NCBI GenBank assembly: GCA_033032865.1
Contig: JAWHQI010000229.1
Span: forward strand, 3,309,001 to 3,373,000
From: Dactylorhiza incarnata
Taxonomy: Eukaryota > Streptophyta > Magnoliopsida > Asparagales > Orchidaceae
DNA: 64,000 nt
Direction: 5' to 3'
Made by a program: the position numbers and the translations under genes. The notes under the pieces are model-generated. The model worked only from the letters and a program-made list of their open reading frames with translations, searched no databases and was not told the origin of the DNA. Below are positions 51,750 through 62,399 of the stretch, piece by piece. The first letter of the stretch is position 1. Every line of letters starts with the position of its first letter.

Positions 51750-53906
51750 TTATGAATATATAATATTTTTGCAAGTGTAGACCTTCAAAGCATGACTACA
51801 CAACATTCTGTTAGTCTCAAACTTGTGACAAGAACAACAGACATCCAGATTGTTATTGTCAAGTTGTATGTACCAATGTTTGTTATTTTCTCCATAGTCA
51901 CTCCACCGTAAAATGAACATCTGACTACTGTCGAAAATAGCTAGCTCTTCCGCAACATATATATTAAATGCACCTTGCTTAAAGTCCTCATAAAATCTTG
52001 CATACATCACTATCTTTGAAACTTGCTTCAAAAATGGGTAGTTCTTCGCATTAACAGATACGCTTGATTGTTTGCATTTGAAATCATATTCTTGTCCCTT
52101 CTCACTCGCCTTCACAATCATTTTCTTCAACTGCAATAAGCAAACAACTAGTGTATTCGTGGCTTTGGTTATTGAGTGGCAAACATTGTTCGTCGATTCA
52201 TTTCTTTGGGTTAGAAATAATCATGTGATCAATAACAATTTTATTGAATCTTGTGGCCCATTTCAGTTTAATTTTGTATAAATCACTTAACCATCAATTC
52301 TCAAATAGAGTACTGTGACGCATCATTTCACTCCACATTACTTCAAATTCATCAAGGGAATCACACTTACTTAGACACTTGTGAAATAAGAATCGTAAAG
52401 TAACATCACCATTGAAGGCAGACACTTTTGTGGGGGCTTCCTTAGCGATGTGTCATTGACATAGACGATGACTGCTTGTTGTTAGCACCGTTTCAATAGC
52501 AACAACCATTACTTGATCTTGGTCCGTAAAGATGGTAATTGGTTACTTTCCGGCTACAAACTTCAAAAAAATTCAAATAACCATGTGAATGACTATGGTT
52601 TCTCAGGGTAAAAAGGTTATAGTTACTACAACGTTTTGCCAATGGTGATTTACAACCACAAAAGGGGTGCATGCAAGATTGTATGTGTTCATCTGGTATG
52701 TTGAATCAAATGTAACAGCATCCCCAAAACATTCATAATCATTTTTTTCTTGTCCAACCATCCAAATGAAATTGGTTAACCGGTTGCAATCGTCGACTTG
52801 TATTTCATATGAAAACATACTATCATTAGTTTTCCACTACGTTAGTAATTGTAACAATTTAGAGCATCATCACCATCTATTCTTGATCTTCTATCTTTAT
52901 CTATAAAATTATGGGCATCTCTTTTGGCGAAACCTACATTTTGGGACTCCACTACCTCATCAGCTAGGTAATTGTATGCATCTTATGTTTTAATTCCTGC
53001 CTCAGTCATGGATTTCAGAACAATGCTTTTCTTCTCACTGACAACTCTATGAGATCAAAGAAAATGTTGGTTCGTGTTACTGGCAAGTTCATGGTAGTGT
53101 TCCTCAATAAATTTGCCCACCGTCAATTTTTTTCCTTCTTTGTCTGCATTGAAAACCATCACTGCTGGACAATTTATTCTACCGTCTAATCTATGATATT
53201 TAACGGAGCTATCTTGTACTTTGGGAGCTCGCTTCACTCCAGATCTACTACAACAATACTCCCTTAATTTGAGAATATTTGTACCCGGCCAGACCACTCG
53301 GAGCTCCTTGTGAACACTGAAACCAACAGTACGAGCGTACTCACAATACATTTCATAAGCATCGCCTTCAGTTTGAGTAATTTGGAATACATGTTTAGTG
53401 TTCACAACCTCCTATATTTCACAAATGTAAGTCAACAACATTCCACTTATCTAAGATATCAAAAACGACATCTAAAATGCCATTTCAGTTATCTGAGATG
53501 TCTTTTATGACATCACAAATATCATAAATGACATCTCAGGTAAGTTCATGAATTACAAGCATTAATATTTCAATTTGCGGTAATATTGGTTCAACATTCA
53601 ATATAGACATCTCAAACTATATTCCGCTTATCTAAGATATCATAAATGACATGTGAAATGTCGTTTCAGTTATTTGAGATCTTATATGACATCTCAAATA
53701 TCATAAATCAACTCAGATGTCATTCTGGGTATCTGAGATGTCAAAAATGATATCTCAGATATCATTCTGGGTCTCTGAGATGTCAAAAATGATATCTCAG
53801 ATATCATCTCAGTTATATGGAACATCAACGTAGAATAACAAACTAGTTATTATCAAAGCAGCATTTTCGCGTATCTGATGAAAGGCAAAATGGTTACCTT
53901 TGCCAT
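51750..53906 (-). pseudogene. FAR1-like / MULE-transposase-derived pseudogene
   Basis: FAR1-family proteins are transcription factors derived from Mutator-like transposases. In order: ATGGCAAAG as a 9-nt first coding exon (53898-53906, donor GTAACC); exon from 53411 with the FAR1 DNA-binding domain (YEMYCEYARTVGFSVHK ... REYCCSRSGVKR); linker HRVVSEKKSIVLKSMTEAG; MULE core (YECFGDAVTFDSTYQMNTYNL, then TIFTDQDQVMVVAIE and RLCQ); and a SWIM finger (CCSCHKFETNRMLCSHALK) ending at 51750. Stops occur near 53054, 52990 and 52820 and the C-terminal part is missing, so this is a pseudogene. Either an old FAR1 copy or a MULE transposase is possible. Confidence 0.85.
53446..53830. repeat. Palindromic repeat cluster ATCTGAGATGTC ... 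GATATCTCAG
   Basis: Two related blocks of about 90 bp start TTATCTAAGATATC near 53447 and 53627. They are followed by a 42-bp unit in tandem (53740-53820) containing CTGAGATGTCAAAAATGATATCTCAGATATCATTC. Each unit can fold on itself. The cluster lies inside the first intron of the FAR1-like gene. Confidence 0.85.
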
Positions 53907-54080
53907 CTTTCAAAAAAACACATAAGTGTCGACTTCTTCGTCTCGGTCTGCTCGCATTCGCCTCAACGGTCCGACGTCAAATCCCGAGTCGCCGGAAATA
54001 GAGATGGAGGGAGGACGAAAAAATGACTCACTTGGAGCAAGAAATGGCTAGGCTCGCGGGAGATTGACGGGAAACAAAGA
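53907..54080 (-). other. Probable 5' UTR of the FAR1-like gene
   Basis: GC-richer than its surroundings and without stops of interest; it leads on the minus strand straight into the ATG at 53906. No TATA box is obvious upstream. Confidence 0.4.
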
Positions 54081-54710
54081 CCAGCAAGAAACAAAATAAA
54101 TTACATAAGTATAATATACATATTTAAATATAAAAGTTCATCACTTGTCAAAATCCTCTTAATCCCGGACCGGATCTCTACCCGGAGCCCGGTCACAAAA
54201 ATTTTGCTTGTGCAAGAGGACGTGAATGAGATGGGTAACATTTCATTTCTTATTTTATGTACAAGAGCTTCTGTTCTTTTCCTATTTTTTATAAGCAACT
54301 TTTCTAATATATTATGTCTCAAAATTTATCATCGTTTCTTTTAAAGTTTATGAACAAGTCTTCAATATCGTTTTTTATTATTTTTAACAGACTTTTTGAG
54401 TGACTTTTTACATTTTTTGACAAATTTTGTTTCACTAATTATATATATTACTAATTTTTATAGTTTTTTACACCCTTAAGAACATTATTTTAGGTTTTTT
54501 TAAATTTAGGTTTTAGAATTATGCCTGACCTAAACGAAAACTTTTTTCTACTATTCTTTAGAGTGTTATCTACTATGCTTAGAGAAATGCCGTGCCTATG
54601 AAATTTACAGGTTCGCAAGAGCACTAGAAACTTAGACATGTACTATCAAAGAAAGAGCCTATGAAATTTACGGGTTTGCAAGAGCAAGAAAACGACTGAA
54701 ATGTGCTAGC
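54081..54710. other. AT-rich intergenic or intron stretch
   Basis: T-rich sequence with no gene. A direct repeat of about 30 bp (CCTATGAAATTTACAGGTTCGCAAGAGCA and a near copy) lies at about 54595-54622 and 54657-54685, just left of the copia target site. Confidence 0.6.
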
Positions 54711-54854
54711 AGTTGAATTCAAGTCTTTTTATGTCTAATTGTTTTTTACCCACGTAAGGGTATTTCTGTCCGTGCACATTGTTTTTATCCCTTACTCTAT
54801 AGATATGAGTATGGGGTTGGATTAATCAACATATCATCATTATTCTCTTCAACT
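54711..54854 (+). repeat. 5' LTR of the copia element
   Basis: Begins AGTTGAATTC and ends CTCTTCAACT, so the inverted termini are AGTTGAA/TTCAACT rather than TG...CA at the very ends. A TATA-like CTCTATAGATATG lies at about 54797. Confidence 0.9.
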
Positions 54855-54866
54855 TGGTATCAGAGC
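54855..54866 (+). other. Primer binding site, initiator Met tRNA
   Basis: TGGTATCAGAGC follows the LTR end directly. Confidence 0.93.
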
Positions 54867-55574
54867 AAAGAAGACCTAATCTTGTTCCCCTCTCCTTCGC
54901 TTGACGCCTCCGTTCCTCTGTCGCCCGCTGCTCCTCTTCCCTCTGTGTTTTGTCTTCTCCGACGATGGTGAGTCGTGGTTCCCTTGACGACGGTGATGCA
55001 CGCTGAAGGAGACGGCCGCCCCTCCTCATGATGCGCGTCTCTCTCCGCCGTCCTCTTCTTCTTCTTCTCCGATCCCGCAGATCCAGTGTCGGCTAATCCA
55101 GTGTCGTCGTCTTCTTCTCCGCTCCCGCAATTCCAGTGCCGCGTTCATGTGTTCTTCGTGGTTGCTTTCCCAGTCGAAGGCTGCTCCAGATCGCATCTCC
55201 CGTCGCCGGATCCGGCTTCTATCCTTGTTCTTCTTTTCATCGATCCTGTTTCCTGGAGGTTCGATTGTTGCAGCGCTCGATCCCGTCAATGACTTCCCCG
55301 TCTGCCGTCGTTGTTTGCTCCGGGCTAGTCCTCCTGTCTTCCCTTCCTCGATGAGATCAGGCAGCCACTTCCAGATCCCACCTGCTTCCGCCGCCGCTAC
55401 GCCCACCTGTCTCGATGAATGCCTCCTGCAGCAATTCGTCGAGAGTTGATTCGTCGAGTGCTCCAGCAGATTCGCCACTACGCCTGCCTGTCTCGTCGAA
55501 TGCCTCCAGAGCAGATTCGTCGAGTGCTTCTCTCCTGCCGATTTTTCTAGTTTTCGTCAAGAGGTTCCTTACTG
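54867..55574 (+). other. Leader of the copia element
   Basis: GC- and TC-rich, with repeated TCGTCGA and CTTCTTCTCC words. Minus-strand frames here are composition shadows. Confidence 0.6.
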
Positions 55575-56558
55575 TTGTGCCTCATGGATGATCTGTCTGC
55601 CGCCGTTGATTCTCCATCACCAAGTTTGGTGACACCCCGGATGAGTGACCCTCAACGCCCTTCTGGCCATTCAGGGTCCCTAAAGATCACCACGGTTCCC
55701 TTGGATGAGACAAATTATTTGGAATGGTCTCGTGCAGCTCAGCATGTCATTCGCAGTCATCAGCTGTTTGGATACATCGATGAGACGAAGGTGGCACCTT
55801 CTATGGATGATCCTACCTGGCAACGATGGGACTCAGAAAATTCCTTGGTTGTCTCCTGGCTTCTTCACTCTATGTCTTCAAAGGTGTACAGGAGTTATAT
55901 GTTGATGGACTCTGCTTACGAGATCTGGACTCGGGCACGTGAGACGTACTCACAGATTGGCAGTTCCACTCAGACTTATGAGCTGACATGGAGAAAGTTG
56001 GAGCTTCGTCAGGGAACCATGACGGTGTCCTCCTACTTCTCGGAGTTTGAGCGTATCGCACAGGAATTGGATTACTTTGATCAGTTTACCCCCGCATGTA
56101 CTGCCGATGCAGTCCAGTTGCAGAAAAGAGACGAACGATCTCGTTTACATGTGTTTCTGATGGGGTTGAGCATGGACATGGTTCGCACAAATATTCTTCA
56201 CCTCTCTCCCCTTCCATCCCTTCGGGAGGCGTTTAGCATGGTTCTTGGCGACGAAGACCGCCGAAGGTCCCTCAGCACAACTCCTCCAGATCGTTCTGCC
56301 TTGACTAGTGTTGGCCGTGACAGCTCCAACAATACTAGTGAGGTTCCGACTTGTGATCATTGTGGTCGCAGGGGGCACACTCGGGATGGTTGCTTCAAAC
56401 TCCATCCTCATCTTATTCCACCTGGATACGGCCGTGGTCGTGGTCCAGGTCGGGGGGGATACCGCCAAACTGGTTCTCGTCCTCACAATGTTTCTTACTC
56501 CACTGAGGTGCATGACGACCATCAGGGTCAGTTCCCAGGACATTTCACCACGTCGTAA
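55575..56558 (+). CDS. Gag of the copia element
   Basis: 327 residues. Residues about 35-230 form a UBN2-type copia gag domain (PLDETNYLEWSRAAQHVIRSH, LVVSWLLHSMSSKVYRSYM, FLMGLSMDMVRTNILHLSPLP). A CCHC knuckle CDHCGRRGHTRDGC is near residue 262, then a GRGRGPGRGG stretch. The ATG at 55584, three codons in, is an equally good start. The stop at 56556 precedes a frame change into protease. Confidence 0.93.
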   Translation: MCLMDDLSAAVDSPSPSLVTPRMSDPQRPSGHSGSLKITTVPLDETNYLEWSRAAQHVIRSHQLFGYIDETKVAPSMDDPTWQRWDSENSLVVSWLLHSMSSKVYRSYMLMDSAYEIWTRARETYSQIGSSTQTYELTWRKLELRQGTMTVSSYFSEFERIAQELDYFDQFTPACTADAVQLQKRDERSRLHVFLMGLSMDMVRTNILHLSPLPSLREAFSMVLGDEDRRRSLSTTPPDRSALTSVGRDSSNNTSEVPTCDHCGRRGHTRDGCFKLHPHLIPPGYGRGRGPGRGGYRQTGSRPHNVSYSTEVHDDHQGQFPGHFTTS

Positions 56559-56659
56559 TTGGACACTCTTCGCCGTCTTCTGCACTCTCAGTCTGACACT
56601 TCACAGAGCGGTACCTCTACTTCCTTTGTTACTACTGTTATGCCCAGTGCCAATACCGC

Positions 56660-57637
56660 TGACACTCCTCTGTCTAGTGGATTATTGACTCCGGAACCAC
56701 CGATCACATGACTGGCTCCTCCTCAGGTTTTTCTTCTTACACCCCCTGGTCAGGTAAGGACAAGGTTATTTCTGCTAATGACACTTTGTCTCCCATTGCA
56801 GGGAAAGGAACCATTTCATGTTCCTCCTCTTTGTCTCTTTCGTCTGTCTTACATATCCCTTCTTCTCATCGAAATCTTCTGTCTATTAGCAATCTTACTC
56901 GGTCACTTAACTGTCCGGTAACCTTCTTTCCTGATTCTTGTGTTTTTCAGGAACTGGGTACGAAGCGGACCATTGGCAGTGGTAGGAACTGCGGCGGCTT
57001 GTACTATCTGGATGCTTCCCGGCCGTCTCTGGCTCTCTCCTCTTCTGTTGCTACTGTTGTTGATGCTCGACGCTGGCACTTGCGTCTTGGGCATCCCTCT
57101 TCTGTTTATCTCTAAAAAATGTTCCCTGCTTTATCGCATCTTGTTAAAACCTTAAAATGTGATGTTTGTGATATGTTCAAACATGTTCGACATTCATTGT
57201 CCCATGTTTCTTCTCCTAGTACTACCCATTTTGCTAATATAGATTCCGATGTTTGGGGACCTTCCCCTGTTGTTTCCTTAAATGGCTATCGTTGGTTTGT
57301 TACCTTTATAGATTATTTTTCTCGCATTGCTTGGGTTTACCTTTTAAAGAAAAAAAATGAAGTGTTTCCTGTCTTTCAAACCTTCCATAAAATGGTTCAA
57401 ACCCAGTTCGATGTTATTATTCGTGTTCTTCGTAGTGATAATGGGGGGAATACGATGATCGTGGAGCGTTTGGATCGTATCTCACGAGTCATGGAATTAT
57501 CCACCAAACAACTTGTGTCTACACCTCCACCCAAAATGGTGTTGCTGAAGGGAAAAATCGGCATCTCCTTGATGTTGCCCGGTGCCTTTTCCACACCATG
57601 CATCTCCCAAAATCATATTGGGGTGATGTTATCCTAA
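56660..57637 (+). pseudogene. Protease, GAG-pre-integrase and integrase N-half of the copia element
   Basis: Protease shows WIIDSGTTDHMTG near 56684-56712, in a different frame from gag. The GAG-pre-integrase domain ends RRWHLRLGHPSSVYL, then a stop at 57113. Integrase continues in the same frame (CDVCDMFKHVRHSLS for the zinc finger, GYRWFVTFIDYFSRIAWVYLL and VLRSDNGGN for two catalytic Asp). A shift near 57450 scrambles the segment that should hold the catalytic Glu; coding text returns in another frame at 57598. Confidence 0.9.
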
Positions 57638-58301
57638 CTGCCACTCATCTTATCAATCGCTCACGGGTTCTAGACTTTTCTACCCCTCTCACTCATCTCT
57701 CTACGACCTCCGTTGTTCATACTGCTCATCTTCCACCCCGCGTGTTCAGGTATGTTTGTTTTGTTCACGTCCATCAGCCTCAGTGTGACAAACTTGACCC
57801 CCGGGCTCTACGTTGTGTCTTCCTTGGCTAGTCTGCCACCATTAAGGGGTATCGGCGCTACCACCCCCCTTCCAGACGTGTCTTCTGTGCATGGACGTGA
57901 CGTTCCGTGAGGAATCTTACTATGTGGATTCGCCTCACTCCGCTCTTCAGGGGGAGAATGAGGTCATCGACTCAGTGCCTCTCCCTATGATTCCTCCTTC
58001 AGCTACCTCTCCTCCTTCAGCTACCTCTCCTACACCACCTTCACCTACCTCCCCCACGTCACCTATACCTACGTCGTTTTCCCCGACATACCAACATCTG
58101 CCCCTCATCTCTCATCTTCCTCATATATATCGTCGTCGGGGCACAGGTGAACAGTCCTCCGTGGTTCTGTCGTTGTCGGTGTCATCTTTGGACTCAGATT
58201 CTGATACCGACCTGCATGTTCCCCTTGATGTTCTAAGAGGTAAGGTTGTGTGTACCGATCACCCTATCTCAAATCATGTTGCTTATGGTCATCTTTTCTA
58301 G
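57598..58301 (+). pseudogene. Integrase C-terminus and linker of the copia element
   Basis: MHLPKSYWGDVILTATHLINR is the conserved copia integrase segment; then frame changes near 57730 and 57890. The part 57891-58301 is a Ser/Pro/Thr-rich linker with tandem SATSP units (57985-58060), followed by a stop. Confidence 0.82.
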
Positions 58302-58325
58302 CTTAATCAGGGTTTTATATCCTCC

Positions 58326-59786
58326 TTGTTCATGATCACTATCCTTAAGACGTGGCAGGAGGCAGTTGGCATTCCGGCATGGGCTCATGCAATGTTGGAG
58401 GAAATGTCCTCCTTGGATAAAAATCACACATGGGACGTCTCGTCTCTTCCTCCTGAAAAGAAAGCCATTGGTTCTAGGTGGGTGTTCTCTGTTAAACAAA
58501 ATCAAGATGGCAAAACTGAGCGGTACAAAGCCCGTCTGGTGGCTCGCGGTTACACTCTGACTCAGGGAGTCGACTACCAGGAGACCTTTGCCCCTGTTGC
58601 GAAGATGGACATTGTTCGTGTTATTTTATCTTGTGCAGCATGCTTGGGCTGGGATATACATCAACTGGACGTCAAAAATGTCTTCCTACATGGTGACCTC
58701 GATGAAGAGGTTTACATGACCTTTCCCCCAGGATTTGTGAAGAAGGGGCAAGAAAGCCTTGTCTGTCGCCTGAGGAAGTCCCTATACGGGTTGAAGCAGT
58801 CCCCCAGGGCTTGGTTTGGCAGGTTCCACAAGGCCATGGTCAAGTTTGGATACCAACAGGGACATTCTGATCATACCATGTTCGTCAGGAAGAATGAGGG
58901 AAAGATTGTCGTTCTTATTGTTTATGTGGACGACATCATGATCACCGGGGATGACTCAGATGAAATCTCGAAGCTGAAAGCCCTTCTGTCTGCAGAGTTT
59001 GAAGTAAAGGACCTGGGAAGGCTCCGCTACTTCCTGGGAATTGAAGTGACTCGCTCTGATCAGGGTATCTTCATCTCACAACGCAAGTATGTGTTAGACT
59101 TGTTAACTGAGACTGGGATGCTTGGGTGTGCTCCCGCTAACACACCTATGGGGGAGAACCATAGGATCGATGAAGATACCGATGGAAATCACACGAATGC
59201 TGCAAGTTACCAGAGATTGGTGGGCAGGCTGTTATACCTTTCACACACTCGTCCTGACATCACATATGCAGTTGGAATCCTGATCAGGTATATGCATGCC
59301 CCCAGAATCAGACATCAGGATGTTGCATACTGTGTCCTTCGTTACTTAAAGAAGGCTCCGGGTCGGGGTCTGATGTTTTCAAAGAACAATCCTTTAAAGA
59401 TTGATGTCTTTACCGATGCGGATTGGGCCGAAAGCCGTGATGACAGAAAATCTACAACAGGCTATTGCACTTTCGTTAGTGGAAATTTAGCCACATGGCG
59501 TAGCAAGAAACAAAATGTGGTGGCCAGATCTAGTGCTGAAGCCGAGTATCGGTCAATGTCTCAAGGCCTCTGCGAAGGATTATGGTTGTGCACCTTATTG
59601 AAAAACCTGGACCTTCATATTGATACTCCTATCTCTCTGTTCTGTGACAACAAGGCCGTCATCAGTATTGCTCATAATCCGGTCCAGCATGACAGAACAA
59701 AGCATGTCGAGGTTGACCGTCATTTCATCAAAGACCACCTCGAAAAAGGAAATTTAGTCACCCCCTTTGTTCACTCCAGAGATTAG
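58326..59786 (+). CDS. Reverse transcriptase and RNase H of the copia element
   Basis: 486 residues open. RT motifs: WVFSVKQNQDGKTERYKARL, AKMDIVRVILSCAA, QLDVKNVFLHGDLDEEVYM, SLYGLKQSPRAW, and the YVDD catalytic box near 58925. RNase H: DADWAESRDDRKSTTGYC, SSAEAEYRSMSQ and LFCDNKAVISIAHNP. The frame ends in TAG at 59784, about 30 codons before the purine tract; the text after it (LVDVFTKNLG) shows that the stop is premature. Confidence 0.95.
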   Translation: MFMITILKTWQEAVGIPAWAHAMLEEMSSLDKNHTWDVSSLPPEKKAIGSRWVFSVKQNQDGKTERYKARLVARGYTLTQGVDYQETFAPVAKMDIVRVILSCAACLGWDIHQLDVKNVFLHGDLDEEVYMTFPPGFVKKGQESLVCRLRKSLYGLKQSPRAWFGRFHKAMVKFGYQQGHSDHTMFVRKNEGKIVVLIVYVDDIMITGDDSDEISKLKALLSAEFEVKDLGRLRYFLGIEVTRSDQGIFISQRKYVLDLLTETGMLGCAPANTPMGENHRIDEDTDGNHTNAASYQRLVGRLLYLSHTRPDITYAVGILIRYMHAPRIRHQDVAYCVLRYLKKAPGRGLMFSKNNPLKIDVFTDADWAESRDDRKSTTGYCTFVSGNLATWRSKKQNVVARSSAEAEYRSMSQGLCEGLWLCTLLKNLDLHIDTPISLFCDNKAVISIAHNPVQHDRTKHVEVDRHFIKDHLEKGNLVTPFVHSRD

Positions 59787-59886
59787 TTGGTCGATGTCTT
59801 CACCAAGAACTTGGGGAGCGATGTCTTTACTGATGATATCTATAGGCTTGGAATGACAGACATCTATCGTTCAACTTGAGGGGGAG

Positions 59887-60029
59887 AGTTGAATTCAAGT
59901 CTTTTTATGTCTTATTGTTTTTACCCGCGTAAGGGTATTTCTGTCTGTGCACATTATTTTTATCTCGTACTATATATATATGAGTATGGGGTTGGTTTAA
60001 TCAACATATCATCATTATTCTCTTCAACT
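59887..60029 (+). repeat. 3' LTR of the copia element
   Basis: 143 bp, matching 54711-54854 with about ten differences. Preceded by TTGAGGGGGAG and followed by CTAGC. Confidence 0.93.
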
Positions 60030-60174
60030 CTAGCATCATTGGTATTGTTATTGTCATTGTTATTAAGGTCGGGTTTTAATATAAAAAATCTTCTTTGAGG
60101 GTCCTCTGATGCAACTTTAGGTATTTTTTTTTTAATTATACTTTGTAAATTTATAATGCTATAACTCATATCCC

Positions 60175-60215
60175 ATTATTCTCTTCAACTCTAGCATCAT
60201 TGTTATTGTTTTTAT
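60175..60215 (+). repeat. Second copy of the LTR-flank junction
   Basis: ATTATTCTCTTCAACT followed by CTAGCATCATTG repeats the end of the 3' LTR plus its right flank (60014-60042), 161 bp further on. It therefore arose by duplication after the insertion, or by repair. Confidence 0.85.
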
Positions 60216-60420
60216 ATTTGCAGGTAATTGCAGGAGAAGTTGCATGTATGCTTTTATATGTATGTAAATTGAAGTCTATTTTTTAATATCAATTTCAATG
60301 TGAATTAAAACTAAGATTTTAATTCATAAAGATGTGTACAAAAAAAATTTAGTGCTTTCTGAAAATTATAAATATATATTATCTGTCAGTGGTACCACAA
60401 CGGTTATGCATTTGCGAAGC
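60216..60420. other. Short AT-rich stretch
   Basis: Nothing recognised. Confidence 0.5.
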
Positions 60421-60424
60421 ACAT

Positions 60425-60690
60425 GAACTTGAGAGCAACTGAGCACGGGTGAAGCCCGTGCCGCGTGCGCCATCACTTTGGATGTGCACGGGCCCATGCG
60501 CTCTCAAAGCAGTTATAGACGGGCTAAGCCCGTTCGCTACCAAAAGAAGTTGAGCACGGGCCCGTTCGCAAACCATGGACAGGCAGAGTCCGTTCGCAAC
60601 CCTAGGACGAGCGGAGCCCGTTCGCAACTAACGGGGTCTCAGCCCGTTTTCAAGAACAGTCGAGCACGGGGGTAGTCCGTGCGAGACTGC
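60425..60690 (+). repeat. Array of GAGCACGGG / AGCCCGTTCGCAAC words
   Basis: CACGGGTGAAGCCCGTG is a near palindrome. AGCCCGTTCGC-type words recur about every 25-30 bp at 60530-60640, and GAGCACGGG occurs at about 60440, 60552 and 60662. Minus-strand frame 60379-60627 is a product of the repeats. Likely the U3 region of the LTR of the copia relative that follows. Confidence 0.75.
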
Positions 60691-60845
60691 TAGATTATAG
60701 ATCAAGTCTCGTGTTATATTAGCATGGTGTTCCAATGTAATGACTAATGGCATTTGTGTAATTAGTATTACTTCTATCCCATGTATATGTATGAGTAGGA
60801 GTTAGTGAGCAAATTAATCTAATTATATTTTTAATTTAGCCAAAT

Positions 60846-60857
60846 TGGTATCAGGGC
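60846..60857 (+). other. Primer binding site of the second copia
   Basis: TGGTATCAGGGC matches the site at 54855 with one change and is followed by the same AAAGAAG. Confidence 0.82.
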
Positions 60858-61385
60858 AAAGAAGTTCACGATCTCATATCCCATTCGGCACTCAATCCCC
60901 CTCTCATGTTCTCGTCGACGAATGCCTCGCAGAATAGAATCGGAGTCTCGTGCGTGCCTTCTTTTCCTCCAGCGACCTCTCATGGGCGGTTCCTTGGGCT
61001 CGACAACTTCGTTGAGGCTGTCTAATGCCCTAGGCAACAACGTCTGAGCTGTTGTTTTTAAGAGAGTTCTCGCCAGCTCTTCCTTTCGCCGGTCCATTTA
61101 TGACCTAAGTCGGTCCCTCCAGCACTTCATGACCTAGGTTGATCCCACCAGCACTCCAGAATCTAGTTCTTTTTTGGGTTACCGGTCTCCTCTCTCTACT
61201 TAGATGACTTCCAGAGCCATCTCATGGGTCCCTCAACATACCGCACTAACCAACAAGTAAAGATCTAGAGTGGTGCAATATGTTCAGGTGATTGCTTAGT
61301 ATTCATTCTTCTTGTCCCCATTCGGGCCTTGTTTCTATGTGGATTCTTCAGGTCCTTCGTCCAGTGTTCAGGCATCAAATTTGAC
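60858..61385 (+). other. Leader of the second copia
   Basis: C/T-rich, with DNA composition like 54867-55574. The minus-strand frame 60831-61097 crosses the primer site and is not a gene. Confidence 0.5.
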
Positions 61386-62200
61386 TAACCTATGAGGACT
61401 CATGGCCACTCTAGCTCTCTGAAGATCGCTACTGTGTCGCTGGAGGAAACCAACTATCTTGAATGGTCACGAGCTACCCTACACTCAATCAGCAGTCATC
61501 AGTTGTATGGATACATTGATGGGACGGTGGTTGAGCCATCCTAGACAAATCCCTCATGGAGAAAGTGGAATTCAAATAACTCCTTGGTGTCCTCATAGCT
61601 TCTTCACTCTATGCCACACTGTATATCGAAGCTTATAGATATTCCCTACAAAATCTGAAGTTGTATTCATGAGACATAATCAAAAATAGGCAGCGCTACC
61701 CAAGTGTATGAACTCACTCAGAGAATTCTTGAACTGAAGCAATGATCCATGACTGTTTACTCTTATTTATCTGAATTTGAGAGGTTGTATCAAGAATTGG
61801 AGTACTTTGTGGATTTCATACAAGTGAGCACCGCAAATGCGGTTAAATAGCGAAAAAATGAAGAACACTTCAGAGTCCATGTGCATTTGATGGGGCTTAG
61901 TATAAAGGTTTATACCGTATGCACTCACATTCTACATCGCTCTTTGCTTCCCTCGCTCAGAGAGGCATTCAGTGTGATAATTGGAAATGATGACCGACGG
62001 AGATCTTTGAGTTCCATTGACTACTCATCGTTCTGCTCTTGTAAATTTTAATTGTTTTGCTCTTGCTAGTTTTGGTCATGGAACATTGGAGGCTTTTGTT
62101 CCTATATCATTGTGGTAGGAGAGGCCAACTTCGTGAGACTTGCTTAAGATTATATACTCACCTTGCACCCCATGGTATGGGAATAGAAAGATGAGATGGT
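61386..62200 (+). pseudogene. Gag remnant of the second copia
   Basis: Aligns with residues about 30-250 of the gag at 55575 in order, but with at least six in-frame stops (for example near 61542, 61600, 61740, 61848). Confidence 0.85.
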
Positions 62201-62399
62201 ACTCGACAAATTGGTTCATACTCACAGGCTGCAACACATACTATTGAGCTACATGAGGATTATGTTATGCTTACTTCATCATATGGTTTCTTGTCTGTTG
62301 ATGTGCTCGATGCACTCATGCGTCTATTATGATCTCAGAGTGATTCGTCTACAGGTGCTTTCTACACAGCCTTTTCCACTTCAGGTATACTCGATGTGA

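Larger units (their letters stand above)
54711..60029 (+). mobile_element. Ty1/copia element with 144-bp LTRs, TSD CTAGC
   Basis: LTRs 54711-54854 and 59887-60029, PBS TGGTATCAGAGC at 54855, purine tract GAGGGGGAG before the 3' LTR, target duplication CTAGC at 54706-54710 and 60030-60034. Gag, protease, integrase, RT and RNase H are in copia order. LTRs differ at about ten positions. Gag and pol are separated by shifts, and stops occur at 57113, about 58300 and 59784, so it is inactive. Confidence 0.95.

Noticed and set aside
53446..53830. CRISPR-like palindromic repeats
   Set aside because: Repeats are degenerate, lack unique spacers of constant length, and lie in an intron of a plant pseudogene.
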